Origin: Nostoc sp. CHAB 5824
GTDB taxonomy: Bacteria; Cyanobacteriota; Cyanobacteriia; Cyanobacteriales; Nostocaceae
NCBI RefSeq assembly: GCF_020829665.1
Contig: NZ_JAIVFT010000017.1
Span: forward strand, 62,001-126,000
Reading direction: 5' to 3'
Length of the DNA stretch: 64,000 bases
Below are positions 9,216 to 18,528 of this stretch, in pieces. A model generated the notes under the pieces. The model did no database searches and was not told the origin of the DNA. It worked only from the letters and a program-made list of their open reading frames with translations. A program made the translations under genes and the position numbers. Numbering within the stretch: position 1 is the first letter of the stretch; each line of letters starts with the position of its first letter.

Positions 9216-9950
9216 CTAACTACTCAAGGCTTTGAAGAACCGTTGCAAACTCTTAAACATACTCGGCTTTCTGGCAGGTGCAGCATCTGTTGTTGTTTGT
9301 GGTTGTCCCTTCAAGAGGATGAGATCCAACTCATCACCTGATGGTTTTGTGGGTAATTCGGCAATTCTTTGATATTCGCCGCCGATTTCTAGCCAAACTT
9401 CCCACTGTCCTGGGTAGCAGCGATATAGGGCAGTTTCATCGTCTACAGGGCGGAGGTAATAGGCGGATTCAATGGTACTGATAAAACGATCACGGATTTT
9501 TCTGGCTGTATAACCAATGCCTACAGTTCCAGCATCTTCTAGGCGGGGATTTAACAAGACTAAAGGGCGATCGCCTATTTCTTGACATAACTTTTCCACC
9601 TGCACTACTTCTACAGAAGTGGGGGCGATGAATAAGAAAATTTCATCCACTGGCTGAATTTTTGTCTGCAAAGAAGCAGCTCTTCCCGTACCAATATCCA
9701 AAATTTGAAATGGTGCATCAGTCCAATCGCGCCGGGCTAAAGCCGCAGCCCCAGCGTCAGCAAAGAAAATCTTCAAACGGGAATCATATTCTGTAAACAG
9801 CGGCAGAAATTGTTCCGCCACCGGCATAAACTTGAGTTCTGGGAACAGGAACTCAACTTGTATGCGAGTACAACCATCTGCAAGGGCAGCTTGGACGGCT
9901 ACACGAGATTGGGCGATCGCATCTTCAAGAGTATTTGGAAGTTCACTCAT
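9216..9950 (-). CDS. DUF1995 family protein
   Basis: 244 residues. Recognised as the cyanobacterial/plastid DUF1995 family: N-terminal ALEDAI-like helix, PELKFMPVAEQF segment, and a central SVEVVQVEKLC...DRPLVLLNPRLED stretch. Plant members include the LPA3/LPA19-like photosystem II assembly factors, but the bacterial function is unknown. No signal peptide. A low-complexity APARKPS linker precedes a final basic helix (MFKSLQRFFKAL) that could touch membrane or a partner. Single gene, convergent with xisI. Confidence 0.8.
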   Translation of the reverse strand: MSELPNTLEDAIAQSRVAVQAALADGCTRIQVEFLFPELKFMPVAEQFLPLFTEYDSRLKIFFADAGAAALARRDWTDAPFQILDIGTGRAASLQTKIQPVDEIFLFIAPTSVEVVQVEKLCQEIGDRPLVLLNPRLEDAGTVGIGYTARKIRDRFISTIESAYYLRPVDDETALYRCYPGQWEVWLEIGGEYQRIAELPTKPSGDELDLILLKGQPQTTTDAAPARKPSMFKSLQRFFKALSS

Positions 9951-10124
9951 AGTTTATTATGTGGGTTTAGCATTACTTCCATTGTTTCAGCATTGGCTCT
10001 GATTTTCCTTAACACCAGCACAAAACCAATAGGCAACGGTTGATAATCCTAGCAGTTTTGCTAAGGAATGTGACAATAGCGAAAGGATCAACGTCGCTTT
10101 TCGTCAGACATCGCTTATACACAG

Positions 10125-10525
10125 CTACTCAACCCAGTTTTCTAATAGAAGCGTAGGAATGCGGGAAAACTCTCGCACATTATTGGTAAGAGGGTAACTC
10201 CTAAACTCAGCGCATGAGAAGCAATAAGCATATCCATTGCATCAATGATCAGTCCTCTACTTTCGAGATCGCTTCTGATGCTGCCGTAAATTGTTGCGGA
10301 TGCTTGATTAAATTCGACAATTTCTAGAGGTAGCACAAATTGCAGTAGGGCGGTGCGGTTTTTCTCTTGCTATTGGCTTTTAGCAACTCCATATTCTAGT
10401 TCAGCAACGGTGATGGAGGAGATACCAACATCAGAAATGCTAAGGGTTTGAAATTTATCCAGTACTTTTTGGGGTTTTTGCTTTATCAGGTAAATGCAGA
10501 TGTTCGTATCAAGCAGGTATTGCAT
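10125..10525 (-). pseudogene. vapC PIN-domain toxin, inactivated by a stop and a frameshift
   Basis: Reading from the ATG at 10523-10525 gives MQYLLDTNICIYLIK..., the first PIN aspartate motif, up to SITVAELEYGVAKSQ, where a TAG interrupts. The frame then resumes as QEKNRTALLQF...IDAMDMLIASHALSLGVTL, and after GVTL a one-base deletion shifts the proper ending (TNNVREFSRIPTLLLENW) into another frame. Two independent lesions make this a dead toxin gene. The original stop would be at 10125-10127. The ATG directly abuts the stop codon of the upstream antitoxin gene, the usual vapBC arrangement. A deletion relic of a related pair is at 34934-35080. Confidence 0.85.
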
Positions 10526-10753
10526 TTAAAAGCTCTCTCTGGTGTCGAGGAGTGGCTGATCTCTGGTAGTCATGAAGTCATCAGAAAAATTGTCTAGACT
10601 ATCAATGAGGGATTCCCAAGGGTTGTCTTTGGCAATCAGGACAATGGCGTTACCAATTTTTTTGATATAAACTTCAGTCCCAGTAAGTTGAAAGTCTTCG
10701 GGTAAAATAACGATTTGGTGAGTGCCATCAGTGGTAAGTTTAGCAGTGTTCAT
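10526..10753 (-). CDS. VapB-type antitoxin, AbrB/SpoVT-like
   Basis: 75 residues: MNTAKLTTDGTHQIVILPEDFQLTGTEVYI fits the swapped-hairpin AbrB DNA-binding fold, followed by an acidic C-terminal tail that in this class wraps the PIN toxin. It ends immediately before the vapC start. The antitoxin frame is intact while the toxin is broken, the order of decay expected because losing the antitoxin first would be lethal. It may still bind and repress its own promoter. Confidence 0.85.
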   Translation of the reverse strand: MNTAKLTTDGTHQIVILPEDFQLTGTEVYIKKIGNAIVLIAKDNPWESLIDSLDNFSDDFMTTRDQPLLDTRESF

Positions 10754-10795
10754 GGTGGTGTTTAAGGATTATTAATACAGAAACTAAAACATGGG

Positions 10796-11257
10796 TTATG
10801 TTGCTGACATTGAATATCTACAGGAATCAGAACGGCACATGCGAATTTTCTCATTCTTTTGATTAACTGTCAGCATCATCCCTCGTGTTCCACATTGAGG
10901 ACAATTGGAACCAGTTATCTTTCTTTCTTCAGGTAGTTTGATTGAGTGATTACAAGAATGACACTTACGGTAACGCTTGTTATTCGGACTAACTTCCATT
11001 CCTATCGTGCCGCATTTTGGGCAAATATCGCCTTGAGTATAAGTATTGCTGTGTTGTGTTCCACTTCCGCAGTGGATGCAAATATAATATTTATCTTCTT
11101 TTGATTGGTACTTACTCTCCCTACTGTCAACTATTGCACTGCATCCCCAGCATTCGTTCAAATAAATATTATGGTCATGACCTTCTCCATGTTTGCAAGA
11201 AAAAACTGTAACCCTGAATCTAGTACTAAATTGAGAATATTCTATATTGTGCGGCAT
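10796..11257 (-). CDS. Zinc-ribbon-rich C-terminal part of the split gene at 11315-13579
   Basis: 153 residues from the first ATG, with at least four CxxC zinc-ribbon half-sites (CWGC, CIHC, CPKC, CHSC, CPQC, and a final CRSDSC). The 19 codons between the upstream stop at 11315-11317 and this ATG are in the same frame, open, and encode INRINEIRLRLKCSVCEDI. That includes another CxxC knuckle belonging to the first ribbon. The natural protein therefore does not start at this ATG: it continues from the 754-residue product across one TGA. Expressed alone it would lack half of its first metal site. Possible RNA/DNA-binding tail; no enzymatic motif seen. Confidence 0.6.
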   Translation of the reverse strand: MPHNIEYSQFSTRFRVTVFSCKHGEGHDHNIYLNECWGCSAIVDSRESKYQSKEDKYYICIHCGSGTQHSNTYTQGDICPKCGTIGMEVSPNNKRYRKCHSCNHSIKLPEERKITGSNCPQCGTRGMMLTVNQKNEKIRMCRSDSCRYSMSAT

Positions 11258-11314
11258 TATATCTTCACATACAGAACACTTGAGTCTTAAGCGAATTTCG
11301 TTAATGCGATTAAT

Positions 11315-13579
11315 TCACCCTGATAGTTTTGGTAAGTAATTCCCCGGCTTTCTCAAATCAGGCATAGATGGCACAATATCTACTGCTTTAAAAAGTTCTA
11401 GTAAAGACCAGTTTTTCCAATCTTGTAAACATTCAGCAGATAAACGCGCTCCATACAAACCAAAACTTGAATTTGAGCTTCTGTTTGGTTCAAATAAGTT
11501 ACAGTTATTTCTTGCACGCGGGCAATAAGCGCTAGTTACTATTTTAGCCTCACCTGTTGTTTGAATTTCTTCTCTCTCCCATAGTTTTCCTTCACAGTAT
11601 TTAACTTTCACCTCTGTAGGTTTGCAGTAAGGCAATAGCGGATCAAGATTTATAGGCTCAGTAGAATTTTTAGTATATTGAATTACATAATTTGTTAATA
11701 ATTCATGTACTTTCTGGAAAACTTCATCGCTTCGATTTGGATGTTCCTTAGCCCATAGTATTTTCAGGACACATCTTATCAAATCATCGTTCTCTGGGTT
11801 AGTGTTATGAATACGTTGAAACTCAGTAATAAATAGAGAAATATTTGTATTTTCTTTTGCTAGGCGATAAACACATAGTATTTTTGCTTCTCTTGACAAA
11901 TAATGCCAAATAAATAAAGAGCCATCTGCTATAAAACTCCACACTAATTTAATTTGATCTTCTGGAAGCAAAAAATGGAATGATTTAAGGATTGGTTCTT
12001 TGTATTTTACCCATTTTGGAAGTTGGTCAATTAATTTTATACGTTCTTCATTGGAAACATCATTAATCACATTTGCAATTTTTTGAATGACATCTTGATT
12101 TTCTAATTTATATTCTTCTTTAAGCTTTAATAACAGGATTAATATTTTTTCTTTTGGCGGTATAAACTCTAATATCTCATCCCATTTTTTAACGCTATCT
12201 GGTAGTTCAGATAGCAAAAAATGAAGGTTGTCACTTGAAGATTTAGCAAGTATTTTTACAATATTGGATATAGTTTTAGCATTTTCACTAATATTAGTGC
12301 TCAGCCTTTCTCTCAGAATAGTAATTTGTTCAACAGCAGGTAGGAATTTTAAAATTGCGTCGTGACATTTAACCGAATGCTTATCTCGAAATATAGAAAT
12401 TAGCGTTGGAATTTCTTCAGGTGCAGATTCTTCAAGTATCTCTGCAATTTCCAAAATTTTATCTTGATGATTTAAATCTTGTTGATTGGTAATTTGACTT
12501 ACAAGAATGCCAACACGTCTATCTCTTGGCGTTATAGGCCAAATCTCTTGCTTAAAAATAATATAATTAGGTATAAATATCCACAATGCGCTTGCTTTGG
12601 AATGTACTAAAGTATCTCGTAATTCATTTAAGAGGGTGACTTGACCAAGATCATTTTCTAAATCACTTATAAGTTCAACTAAGCATTTGGTATGGAGTTG
12701 TATCCTGAGTTGCTTACGATCTTCTGGATGCTCTAAATATAATTTGTAAAAATTGCTTATAATTTTATCACATAAAGTCAAGTTTACATTTTGAAGCTTG
12801 GTAATAATATTAAATATTTCTTGTTTTAAATTGTCATTTATTATTATACTTAAGTTATTATTTAAAAGTTGTAATAATAATTTAAATTCTTTTTCGTCAG
12901 GTAATATTTGTTTAAGAGCTTGAGTTTCAAAGTAAAGTACAATAGCCTCTGGTGCTTCGCCTAAAAAACGCCTCTTTTCCCAAGACGAATATCTTTTTAA
13001 CTTTTCTTCTACTAAAGATATTGCCTCTTCAATCGAGTTATTATTTAGATATCCCCAAAATCCCAAAGCACAAAATCTAGGATCGTTGTGATTTAAGCAA
13101 CATTGAATAATATCTGAGTCGGTTTCTTTTTTAAGATCTAGTAAATGTACATTTTTTGCTCTATACCCGTCACCATATTTTCGTAGTTCAAACTTTATGA
13201 GTGTGCCTTCTTTTAAATCAGATTCTAAAAAATGGATTTCGTTTTTATGGAGTAAGGTATTATCTTGATATTGGCATTCGATAAACCAATAATTATTTTT
13301 ACTTGTTCTCCCTATATTTGTACCAAAGGTTTTTATCCTACCGACCTCTTTAAATAAATTCAAGTTTGTAGCAAATTGTTTATTAGTCTGCAAATTTATA
13401 ACTAATTCAAAAGTGACTAATGTTCCTTCAATCAAACTACTTTCTGAACAATGCACTTCTTCTCGATAGACTTTTATATCATCTGTTCTTCCTTCACGTC
13501 CAATATATCCAAAATCATTTTCCCGACCTCTTTGATGATCATAGCCACCAAACCACTTTATAAAACCAATTTCTCTCAT
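11315..13579 (-). CDS. Cold-shock-like, helical-repeat protein; N-terminal part of a gene split by an in-frame TGA
   Basis: 754 residues. Two cold-shock-like OB modules are at about 2-72 (GFIKWFGGYD...DFGYI) and 75-150 (GRIKTFGTN...YWFIEC). A long, Asn/Ile/Lys-rich alpha-helical region follows to about 650. The end has Cys662, Cys686 and Cys693 (YCEGKLWE...YCPRARNNC) and LYGARLSAECLQDWKNWSLLEL. The frame stops with TGA at 11315-11317 and continues open into the zinc-ribbon segment, so the ancestral product was about 927 residues. OB folds at one end and zinc ribbons at the other suggest nucleic-acid binding. I know no named function. DNA is AT-richer than its neighbours, suggesting acquisition by transfer. 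Confidence 0.7.
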   Translation of the reverse strand: MREIGFIKWFGGYDHQRGRENDFGYIGREGRTDDIKVYREEVHCSESSLIEGTLVTFELVINLQTNKQFATNLNLFKEVGRIKTFGTNIGRTSKNNYWFIECQYQDNTLLHKNEIHFLESDLKEGTLIKFELRKYGDGYRAKNVHLLDLKKETDSDIIQCCLNHNDPRFCALGFWGYLNNNSIEEAISLVEEKLKRYSSWEKRRFLGEAPEAIVLYFETQALKQILPDEKEFKLLLQLLNNNLSIIINDNLKQEIFNIITKLQNVNLTLCDKIISNFYKLYLEHPEDRKQLRIQLHTKCLVELISDLENDLGQVTLLNELRDTLVHSKASALWIFIPNYIIFKQEIWPITPRDRRVGILVSQITNQQDLNHQDKILEIAEILEESAPEEIPTLISIFRDKHSVKCHDAILKFLPAVEQITILRERLSTNISENAKTISNIVKILAKSSSDNLHFLLSELPDSVKKWDEILEFIPPKEKILILLLKLKEEYKLENQDVIQKIANVINDVSNEERIKLIDQLPKWVKYKEPILKSFHFLLPEDQIKLVWSFIADGSLFIWHYLSREAKILCVYRLAKENTNISLFITEFQRIHNTNPENDDLIRCVLKILWAKEHPNRSDEVFQKVHELLTNYVIQYTKNSTEPINLDPLLPYCKPTEVKVKYCEGKLWEREEIQTTGEAKIVTSAYCPRARNNCNLFEPNRSSNSSFGLYGARLSAECLQDWKNWSLLELFKAVDIVPSMPDLRKPGNYLPKLSG

Positions 13580-13647
13580 CGCGCACCTGTGTTTAGCTAA
13601 TTTATACGGCTAGTATTCCCACAGGTATGCGATTTGTCACATTTAAT

Positions 13648-14817
13648 TTAACGCTTAACTAAAGATAAATCTGGTGTCAGCCTTTGCAAAACTTGCTTTA
13701 ACACCATTACCGTCCAATCTATATCAGCTTCAGTGGTGTCACGCCCCAATGTGATCCGAATTCCGCCCAAGGCAGTTTTTTCGGAATAACCCATTGCTAA
13801 CAATATCGGGCTAGGGCTAAGTTTACCACTGTGACAAGCAGCACCAGCACTGATGCCGATACCAGCCAGGTTTAGCTGTCGCACCAAGGTTTTACCGCTG
13901 AGTTTTTCCCCATCGGCATTTTCTAAGCACATACTCACATGGTGAGGTAAACGATCGCAGCCATCCCCTGTAGCAATTAAACCAGGAATTTCAGCTAATT
14001 GGGCAAAGGCGCGATCGCGTAACTTAATTAACCGTGGTGTTTCTGTAGCCAATTCTTGCGCTGCTAATTCTGCTGCTACACCAAACCCCGCAATTATCGG
14101 TACTGCTTGCGTACCAGAACGTAGTCCCCTTTCTTGTCCACCACCACCTAGTAAGGGCATTAATTCCACACCAGGACGCAGATATAGCGCCCCTACACCT
14201 TGAGGCCCATATATTTTATGACTGGAAAGGCTAAGTAAGTCTACGGGTAGTTGTTGCACATCTATGGGTAAGCGTCCCGCAGCTTGCACGGCATCTGTAT
14301 GGAACAAAGCACCATGCGATCGCACAATTTTACCCAGTTCTGCGATCGGTTGCACAGTTCCAACTTCACTTTGACCGTAAATCACGGAAACCAGAACTGT
14401 GTTATGTCGCAACGCCGCCTTTAAATCTAGAGGGTTGACTCTACCTTTAACATCTACACATAGGCGCGTAACTTCCCAACCCCACATTTCTAGCAACCGT
14501 ACTGTCTCAGAAATTGCGGAATGCTCGACGCTAGAGATAATTATATGTTGAGGAACAGCACACAACCGAGCCACACCCATAATCGCCAAATTATTTGCTT
14601 CTGTACCACCAGATGTAAAGATTATCGATGCTGGATCGACAGCATTAATTAATTCAGCAACTTGGACTCTAGCTTGCTCTACAACCGTTGCAGCCCGTTG
14701 CCCCCACTCATGTATACTGGAAGGATTGCCCCACTGTTGGGTGAGGACTGTTTGCATAACTGCGATCGCTTCTTTTCGAGTGGGAGTAGTAGCGCTGTAA
14801 TCTAGATAAATTTGCAT
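13648..14817 (-). CDS. Cysteine desulfurase, NifS/IscS family
   Basis: 389 residues, full family length. PLP-dependent enzyme that takes sulfur from L-cysteine to give alanine and an enzyme persulfide for Fe-S cluster and other sulfur transfers. The PLP-binding lysine is Lys201 in SLSSHKIYGPQG; the histidine motif is SVEHSA at 96-101; the catalytic cysteine is Cys328 in GAACHSGKLSPSP. The short loop around the cysteine fits the NifS/IscS group, not SufS. No nif genes are adjacent, so it is more likely a housekeeping desulfurase than nifS itself. Monocistronic. Confidence 0.93.
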   Translation of the reverse strand: MQIYLDYSATTPTRKEAIAVMQTVLTQQWGNPSSIHEWGQRAATVVEQARVQVAELINAVDPASIIFTSGGTEANNLAIMGVARLCAVPQHIIISSVEHSAISETVRLLEMWGWEVTRLCVDVKGRVNPLDLKAALRHNTVLVSVIYGQSEVGTVQPIAELGKIVRSHGALFHTDAVQAAGRLPIDVQQLPVDLLSLSSHKIYGPQGVGALYLRPGVELMPLLGGGGQERGLRSGTQAVPIIAGFGVAAELAAQELATETPRLIKLRDRAFAQLAEIPGLIATGDGCDRLPHHVSMCLENADGEKLSGKTLVRQLNLAGIGISAGAACHSGKLSPSPILLAMGYSEKTALGGIRITLGRDTTEADIDWTVMVLKQVLQRLTPDLSLVKR

Positions 14818-15030
14818 ATAACCGATAATAGTGAGAACACACGTAGTGGGCTGCTGATCTTGTCAGCATATACAGTTTGAGTGGACAAATCCTGAAAAAA
14901 TCTTTGTAATTCTGCCTCTAACAGTGGATTTTTCCTTTTACTTAAAAAGTTATTTTTCTACTTAATTCACAAGACAAACTTTTGGGAATGATAAATATGT
15001 CCACTCCCAATCCACTTTTAACAGATTACA

Positions 15031-16479
15031 GTGCAACTTATCTCTAGACAAAGATATTTTTTATATATCTTTTTACTTATATTTCCCCTTGCTGCTTGTC
15101 AACGAGTCCAGTCTTTCAATCAGCGTCCAGCACCTTTGGTACAAGATTCGTTAGTTCAAGTTTACTTTAACCATTCTGAGTCTTCAGAATACAAAGAACC
15201 TTACCGTCAGCAAACTCGCCTTGGGGATGATTTAGAAAAACAGATTGTCAATGCTATTTATGAAGCTAAATCTACAGTAGATGTGGCGGTGCAAGAATTA
15301 CGTTTACCCAAAGTTTCTCAAGCACTGGTTGATAGACAAAAAGCTGGCGTAAAAGTCAGGATAATTTTAGAAAATATTTATAGCCGACCTTGGAGTAGCT
15401 TAACATCTGCTGAAGTAGGTAAGTTAGATAAAAGGGAACAGCAACGCTACAACGAATTTCGCCAATTTATCGATATCAACCAAGATAATCAACTCAGTTT
15501 AGCAGAAATAAATCAAAGAGATGCTTTGATAATTTTGCAAAATGCCAAAATTACCTGGATAGATGATCAAGCTGATGGTTCGGCGGGTAGCAGTTTGATG
15601 CACCACAAATTTGTGATTGTGGATAATCGCATCGTAATTGTAACTTCGGCTAATTTTACTTTAAGTGATACTTCTGGTGATTTCACAAATTCCAGCAGTT
15701 TAGGCAATGCCAATAACTTATTGCAGATTGACAGCCCTGAACTAGCATCTTTATTTACAGAAGAGTTTAACATCATGTGGGGAGATGGCCCAGGAGGTAA
15801 GCCAGATAGTCAATTTGGTTTGCAAAAACCGATGCGTTTACCTAAACAAATAACTTTAGGTAACACCCAAATTACTGTGCAGTTTTCGCCTACTTCCCCA
15901 ACTCAACCTTGGAGTAATAGTAGTAATGGTTTAATTGGTAAAACTTTAAATTCAGCAACCAAATCTATTGATATGGCGTTATTTGTCCTTTCCGAACAAC
16001 GTCTAGCCAATATTTTAGAAAATCGCCATCAACAAAGTGTGCAAATTCGTGTTTTAATTGAACCACAATTTGCCTATCGTCCTTATAGCGAAGCATTGGA
16101 TATGATGGGGGTTGCTCTCAGTAACAAATGTAAATATGAACTTGATAACCATCCTTGGTCAAATCCAATTACTACTGTAGGTGTACCTGTATTAGCCAAA
16201 GGCGATTTATTGCATCACAAATTTGGTGTTATTGATAGTCAAACAGTAATTACAGGTTCTCATAATTGGTCAGATGCTGCCAATAATGGTAACGATGAGA
16301 CGCTTGTAGTGATTGAAAGTCCCATAGTTGCTGCCCATTATGTGCGAGAATTTGCTCGTCTTTATACCAAAGTTAAACCCGGCTTGCCACCAAGAATTCA
16401 AGAAAAAATTAAATTAGAACAAACGCGGTGTCCCCAAACAAAAACTTCTTCATCAAGTCAAATACAAGCAATTAAATAA
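15031..16479 (+). CDS. Phospholipase-D-like lipoprotein
   Basis: 482 residues from a GTG start. A lipoprotein signal ends in LAAC with Cys23 as the lipidated residue, so the protein should be anchored on a membrane outside the cytoplasm. Two HKD motifs define the PLD superfamily: His191-x-Lys193...Asp198 and His395-x-Lys397...Asp402, each followed by the usual SxN (TSANFT, GSHNWS). Between them, DINQDNQLSLAEI at 148-160 looks like an EF-hand loop, hinting at calcium binding. The substrate could be phospholipid or DNA. Just after the stop lies a decayed helix-hairpin-helix sequence (16482-16655) that was probably its original C-terminus. Confidence 0.85.
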   Translation: MQLISRQRYFLYIFLLIFPLAACQRVQSFNQRPAPLVQDSLVQVYFNHSESSEYKEPYRQQTRLGDDLEKQIVNAIYEAKSTVDVAVQELRLPKVSQALVDRQKAGVKVRIILENIYSRPWSSLTSAEVGKLDKREQQRYNEFRQFIDINQDNQLSLAEINQRDALIILQNAKITWIDDQADGSAGSSLMHHKFVIVDNRIVIVTSANFTLSDTSGDFTNSSSLGNANNLLQIDSPELASLFTEEFNIMWGDGPGGKPDSQFGLQKPMRLPKQITLGNTQITVQFSPTSPTQPWSNSSNGLIGKTLNSATKSIDMALFVLSEQRLANILENRHQQSVQIRVLIEPQFAYRPYSEALDMMGVALSNKCKYELDNHPWSNPITTVGVPVLAKGDLLHHKFGVIDSQTVITGSHNWSDAANNGNDETLVVIESPIVAAHYVREFARLYTKVKPGLPPRIQEKIKLEQTRCPQTKTSSSSQIQAIK

Positions 16480-16481
16480 AT

Positions 16482-16655
16482 ATTAACACTGTAAGTCTGG
16501 AAAAATTAATAATTCTCCCTGACGTGAGTAAGAAGTTAGCACAGTGGATAGTTATTAACCGTCAATAGCAAAAATTTACATCTTTACAAGACTTGGAAAG
16601 AGTTCCAGGAGTTAGCGCTAGAACTGTAGAAAAATGGAGCGTAGACATCGCCTGA
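16482..16655 (+). pseudogene. Decayed helix-hairpin-helix (ComEA-like) C-terminal tail
   Basis: Conceptual reading from 16482 gives INTVSLEKLIILPDVSKKLA...INRQ, a TAG stop, then QKFTSLQDLERVPGVSART and a terminal TGA. This is the double HhH pattern (NTASLEEL..LPGV, and L..VPGVS) of ComEA-type DNA-binding modules. It sits in a different frame, a few bases after the PLD-like stop, so a frameshift plus a nonsense mutation have cut the tail off. It has no start of its own. Confidence 0.6.
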
Positions 16656-16662
16656 TTTGGTA

Positions 16663-16690
16663 GTAGTGGCGTACAGATGTGCGCCTCTAC
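16663..16690. repeat. Imperfect palindrome of the GTAGxGGCGxACAGA type
   Basis: A 28-bp near-palindrome, a degenerate relative of the perfect 26-bp palindrome at 55903-55928. It lies between the PLD tail and the 3' end of the glycosyltransferase and could fold as a hairpin at the convergent junction. Confidence 0.5.
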
Positions 16691-16744
16691 GATTGCCAGT
16701 ATTCTATTTAGCTAAAAACATGTAAAATTACACAAATGCGGTAC

Positions 16745-17833
16745 TTAAGTGCGATCGCTACCTAAACTAATCAAACTGCGGAAACGCCCATTCTGAGAAA
16801 ATCGTTTTGCTATTATTTGTTGATAAACCGCCTCATAGCCATCAGTCATTTGCTCAACGCTGAAACAGTCTTCGACATACTGGCGACAGGCGTAGCGGTC
16901 TAACTCTATTACCCGATCAATGGCACTGATGCATTCTTGAGTATTATTGCAGAGGAAACCCGTCTTGCCGTGAGAAATTACCTCCTCAGTAGACCCCAAT
17001 TTCATCGCAATCACTGGCGTACCCGAAGCCATTGACTCCACCATCACCAATCCAAAGGGTTCTCGCCAAGTGATGGGGAATAGAGTTGCGACTGCACCTC
17101 CCATAAGGGCATTTTTTTGAGCATGGTTAGCTTCACCCAAAAACTCAATTTGCTTCCCGTCAATCTGCGGTTTGATTTCTTTCTCAAAATATTCCGCATT
17201 AAGGGCATCAACCTTACCCGCCATTTTCAAACGCCAACCAGCAACTTTTGCAATTTCTATTGCTAAATGCACTCCCTTTTCAGGAGACATGCGGCCCAAA
17301 AACGCTAAGTAGGGCGGATCTTCTGGTTGGGCGTGAAAATTATAGCTGCTGACATCAATTCCGTTGTAGACCGTTGCTATACAGTTCAACCCTAACCTTG
17401 GCTGTCGTTGTGCATCGGAAATACTAACGTAGGGTTGTTTTTTAGCAAAACTAAACATCTTTTCGTTATCAGGGGTAAAAATCCCGTGCAACGTGTGAAC
17501 CGTAGGGGTTGTGACGAGATTCGCGTATGACAGTGCCCCACACCCCACATGGGAGTGAATAATATCAAACTCTTCTGCGCGTTCATAAACCGAAGCTAGA
17601 TTCAGCATTTCGTAAACGCTGTAATCTTTAATAGTGCTATCGAGTCTGAGGGCATGGGGATGAACTGACACTAGTTTTGCCAGACTGATAGAATCTCCCG
17701 ATGCGAATAAAGTTACTTCGTGTCCGCGTCGAACTAATTCATCGGTCAGTAATCCTACTACTAACTCTATACCACCATAGGCTGGAGGTGGAACTCTTTC
17801 CCACAGTGGAGCTACTTGAGCTATTCGCATCAC
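16745..17833 (-). CDS. Glycosyltransferase family 4 protein
   Basis: 362 residues. GT-B fold: the N-terminal half begins MRIAQVAPLWERVPPPAYGGIE, the glycine-rich acceptor-side loop. The C-terminal half has FLGRMSPEKGVHLAIEIAK and the donor-binding EPFGLVMVESMASGTPVIA motif (EX7E type). Such enzymes add sugars from nucleotide-sugar donors to lipids, polysaccharide or small acceptors; the substrate is not predictable here. A strong ribosome site (TAGGAGGTTTGTG) supports the start. It stands alone with a long AT-rich upstream region, which suggests individual regulation. Confidence 0.88.
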   Translation of the reverse strand: MMRIAQVAPLWERVPPPAYGGIELVVGLLTDELVRRGHEVTLFASGDSISLAKLVSVHPHALRLDSTIKDYSVYEMLNLASVYERAEEFDIIHSHVGCGALSYANLVTTPTVHTLHGIFTPDNEKMFSFAKKQPYVSISDAQRQPRLGLNCIATVYNGIDVSSYNFHAQPEDPPYLAFLGRMSPEKGVHLAIEIAKVAGWRLKMAGKVDALNAEYFEKEIKPQIDGKQIEFLGEANHAQKNALMGGAVATLFPITWREPFGLVMVESMASGTPVIAMKLGSTEEVISHGKTGFLCNNTQECISAIDRVIELDRYACRQYVEDCFSVEQMTDGYEAVYQQIIAKRFSQNGRFRSLISLGSDRT

Positions 17834-18528
17834 AAACCTCCTAACAAATAAAACTTGAATTAAAAGTTTTTTCTTTCTGTTGTTGTAGTGCTTGTATTTG
17901 ATTCACTTAGTATTAAAAAGTAATTTTAGATACTAAATGTTTAACACTTGTTTCAAAATCTTATGCTCAAACTTCTATATATTTTGTCTATCTTTGTACG
18001 GAAATTACCCTCTACTAAAGAGGTAAATACATTTTAATTTATTAACTTTAGTACAATTTTGAAATTTTTTTATAAATACGAATTTTATAAAATCGTCAAA
18101 ATCCCAGATGAATTGCGAGAATGACCGAAAATGCTGTACTATTGCCTGTCAATTATCTGATTTTAAAATGTTATTTAAAAGATAAATTGCATAAATACTT
18201 TTTGGGCGGCTTTCCGTATTTAAAAGGATAACCCGTAACCACCCAAAAGACACATTTTCGTAAAGTAAGGGCTTTGAGATTAGAAGCGACGAAGTTTTAT
18301 TAAGCTGTTACGCATTTAATTTGTACATTTAACTGATGACTGAAAACCCGTCAACAGTCAACAGTTAACGACCATCAAGAGTGTTTATATACTTTAGACG
18401 CGCATCAACTTAGTAATTCTATCTAAGTTCTTAACAGGAGGCAGAAGGGATAAAAGAGAGTTAGCTTATTGACTTATTGCATTAAATGTGATATTTTGTG
18501 TTGCTATCAATAAAAATCAAATATAAAC
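17834..18528. other. Long AT-rich spacer with a dispersed repeat
   Basis: About 700 bases between divergent genes with no credible open frame. The right part (18333-18412) is a copy of a repeat also found at 39060-39146. The segment 18204-18256 has imperfect inverted TTTTGGGCGG / CCACCCAAAA arms that could form a structure. The promoters of both flanking genes must lie here. Confidence 0.45.
18333..18412. repeat. Dispersed repeat containing CAGTCAA heptamers (copy 1)
   Basis: About 80 bases nearly identical to 39060-39146: CTGATGACTGAAAACCCGTC, then CAGTCAA-type heptamers, GTTAACGACC, AGAGTGTTTAT and ACTTTAGACGCGCAT. This copy has one fewer heptamer than the other, the slippage expected of STRR sequences. 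The bases just before it (GCATTTAATTTGTACAT) resemble the inverted repeats at 40166 and 46804. Confidence 0.85.

Noticed and set aside
11315..11317. Selenocysteine at the TGA of the split gene
   Set aside because: No SECIS-like hairpin is evident just downstream, the position is a plain linker before a helix, and cyanobacteria are not known to use selenocysteine; a nonsense mutation is simpler.
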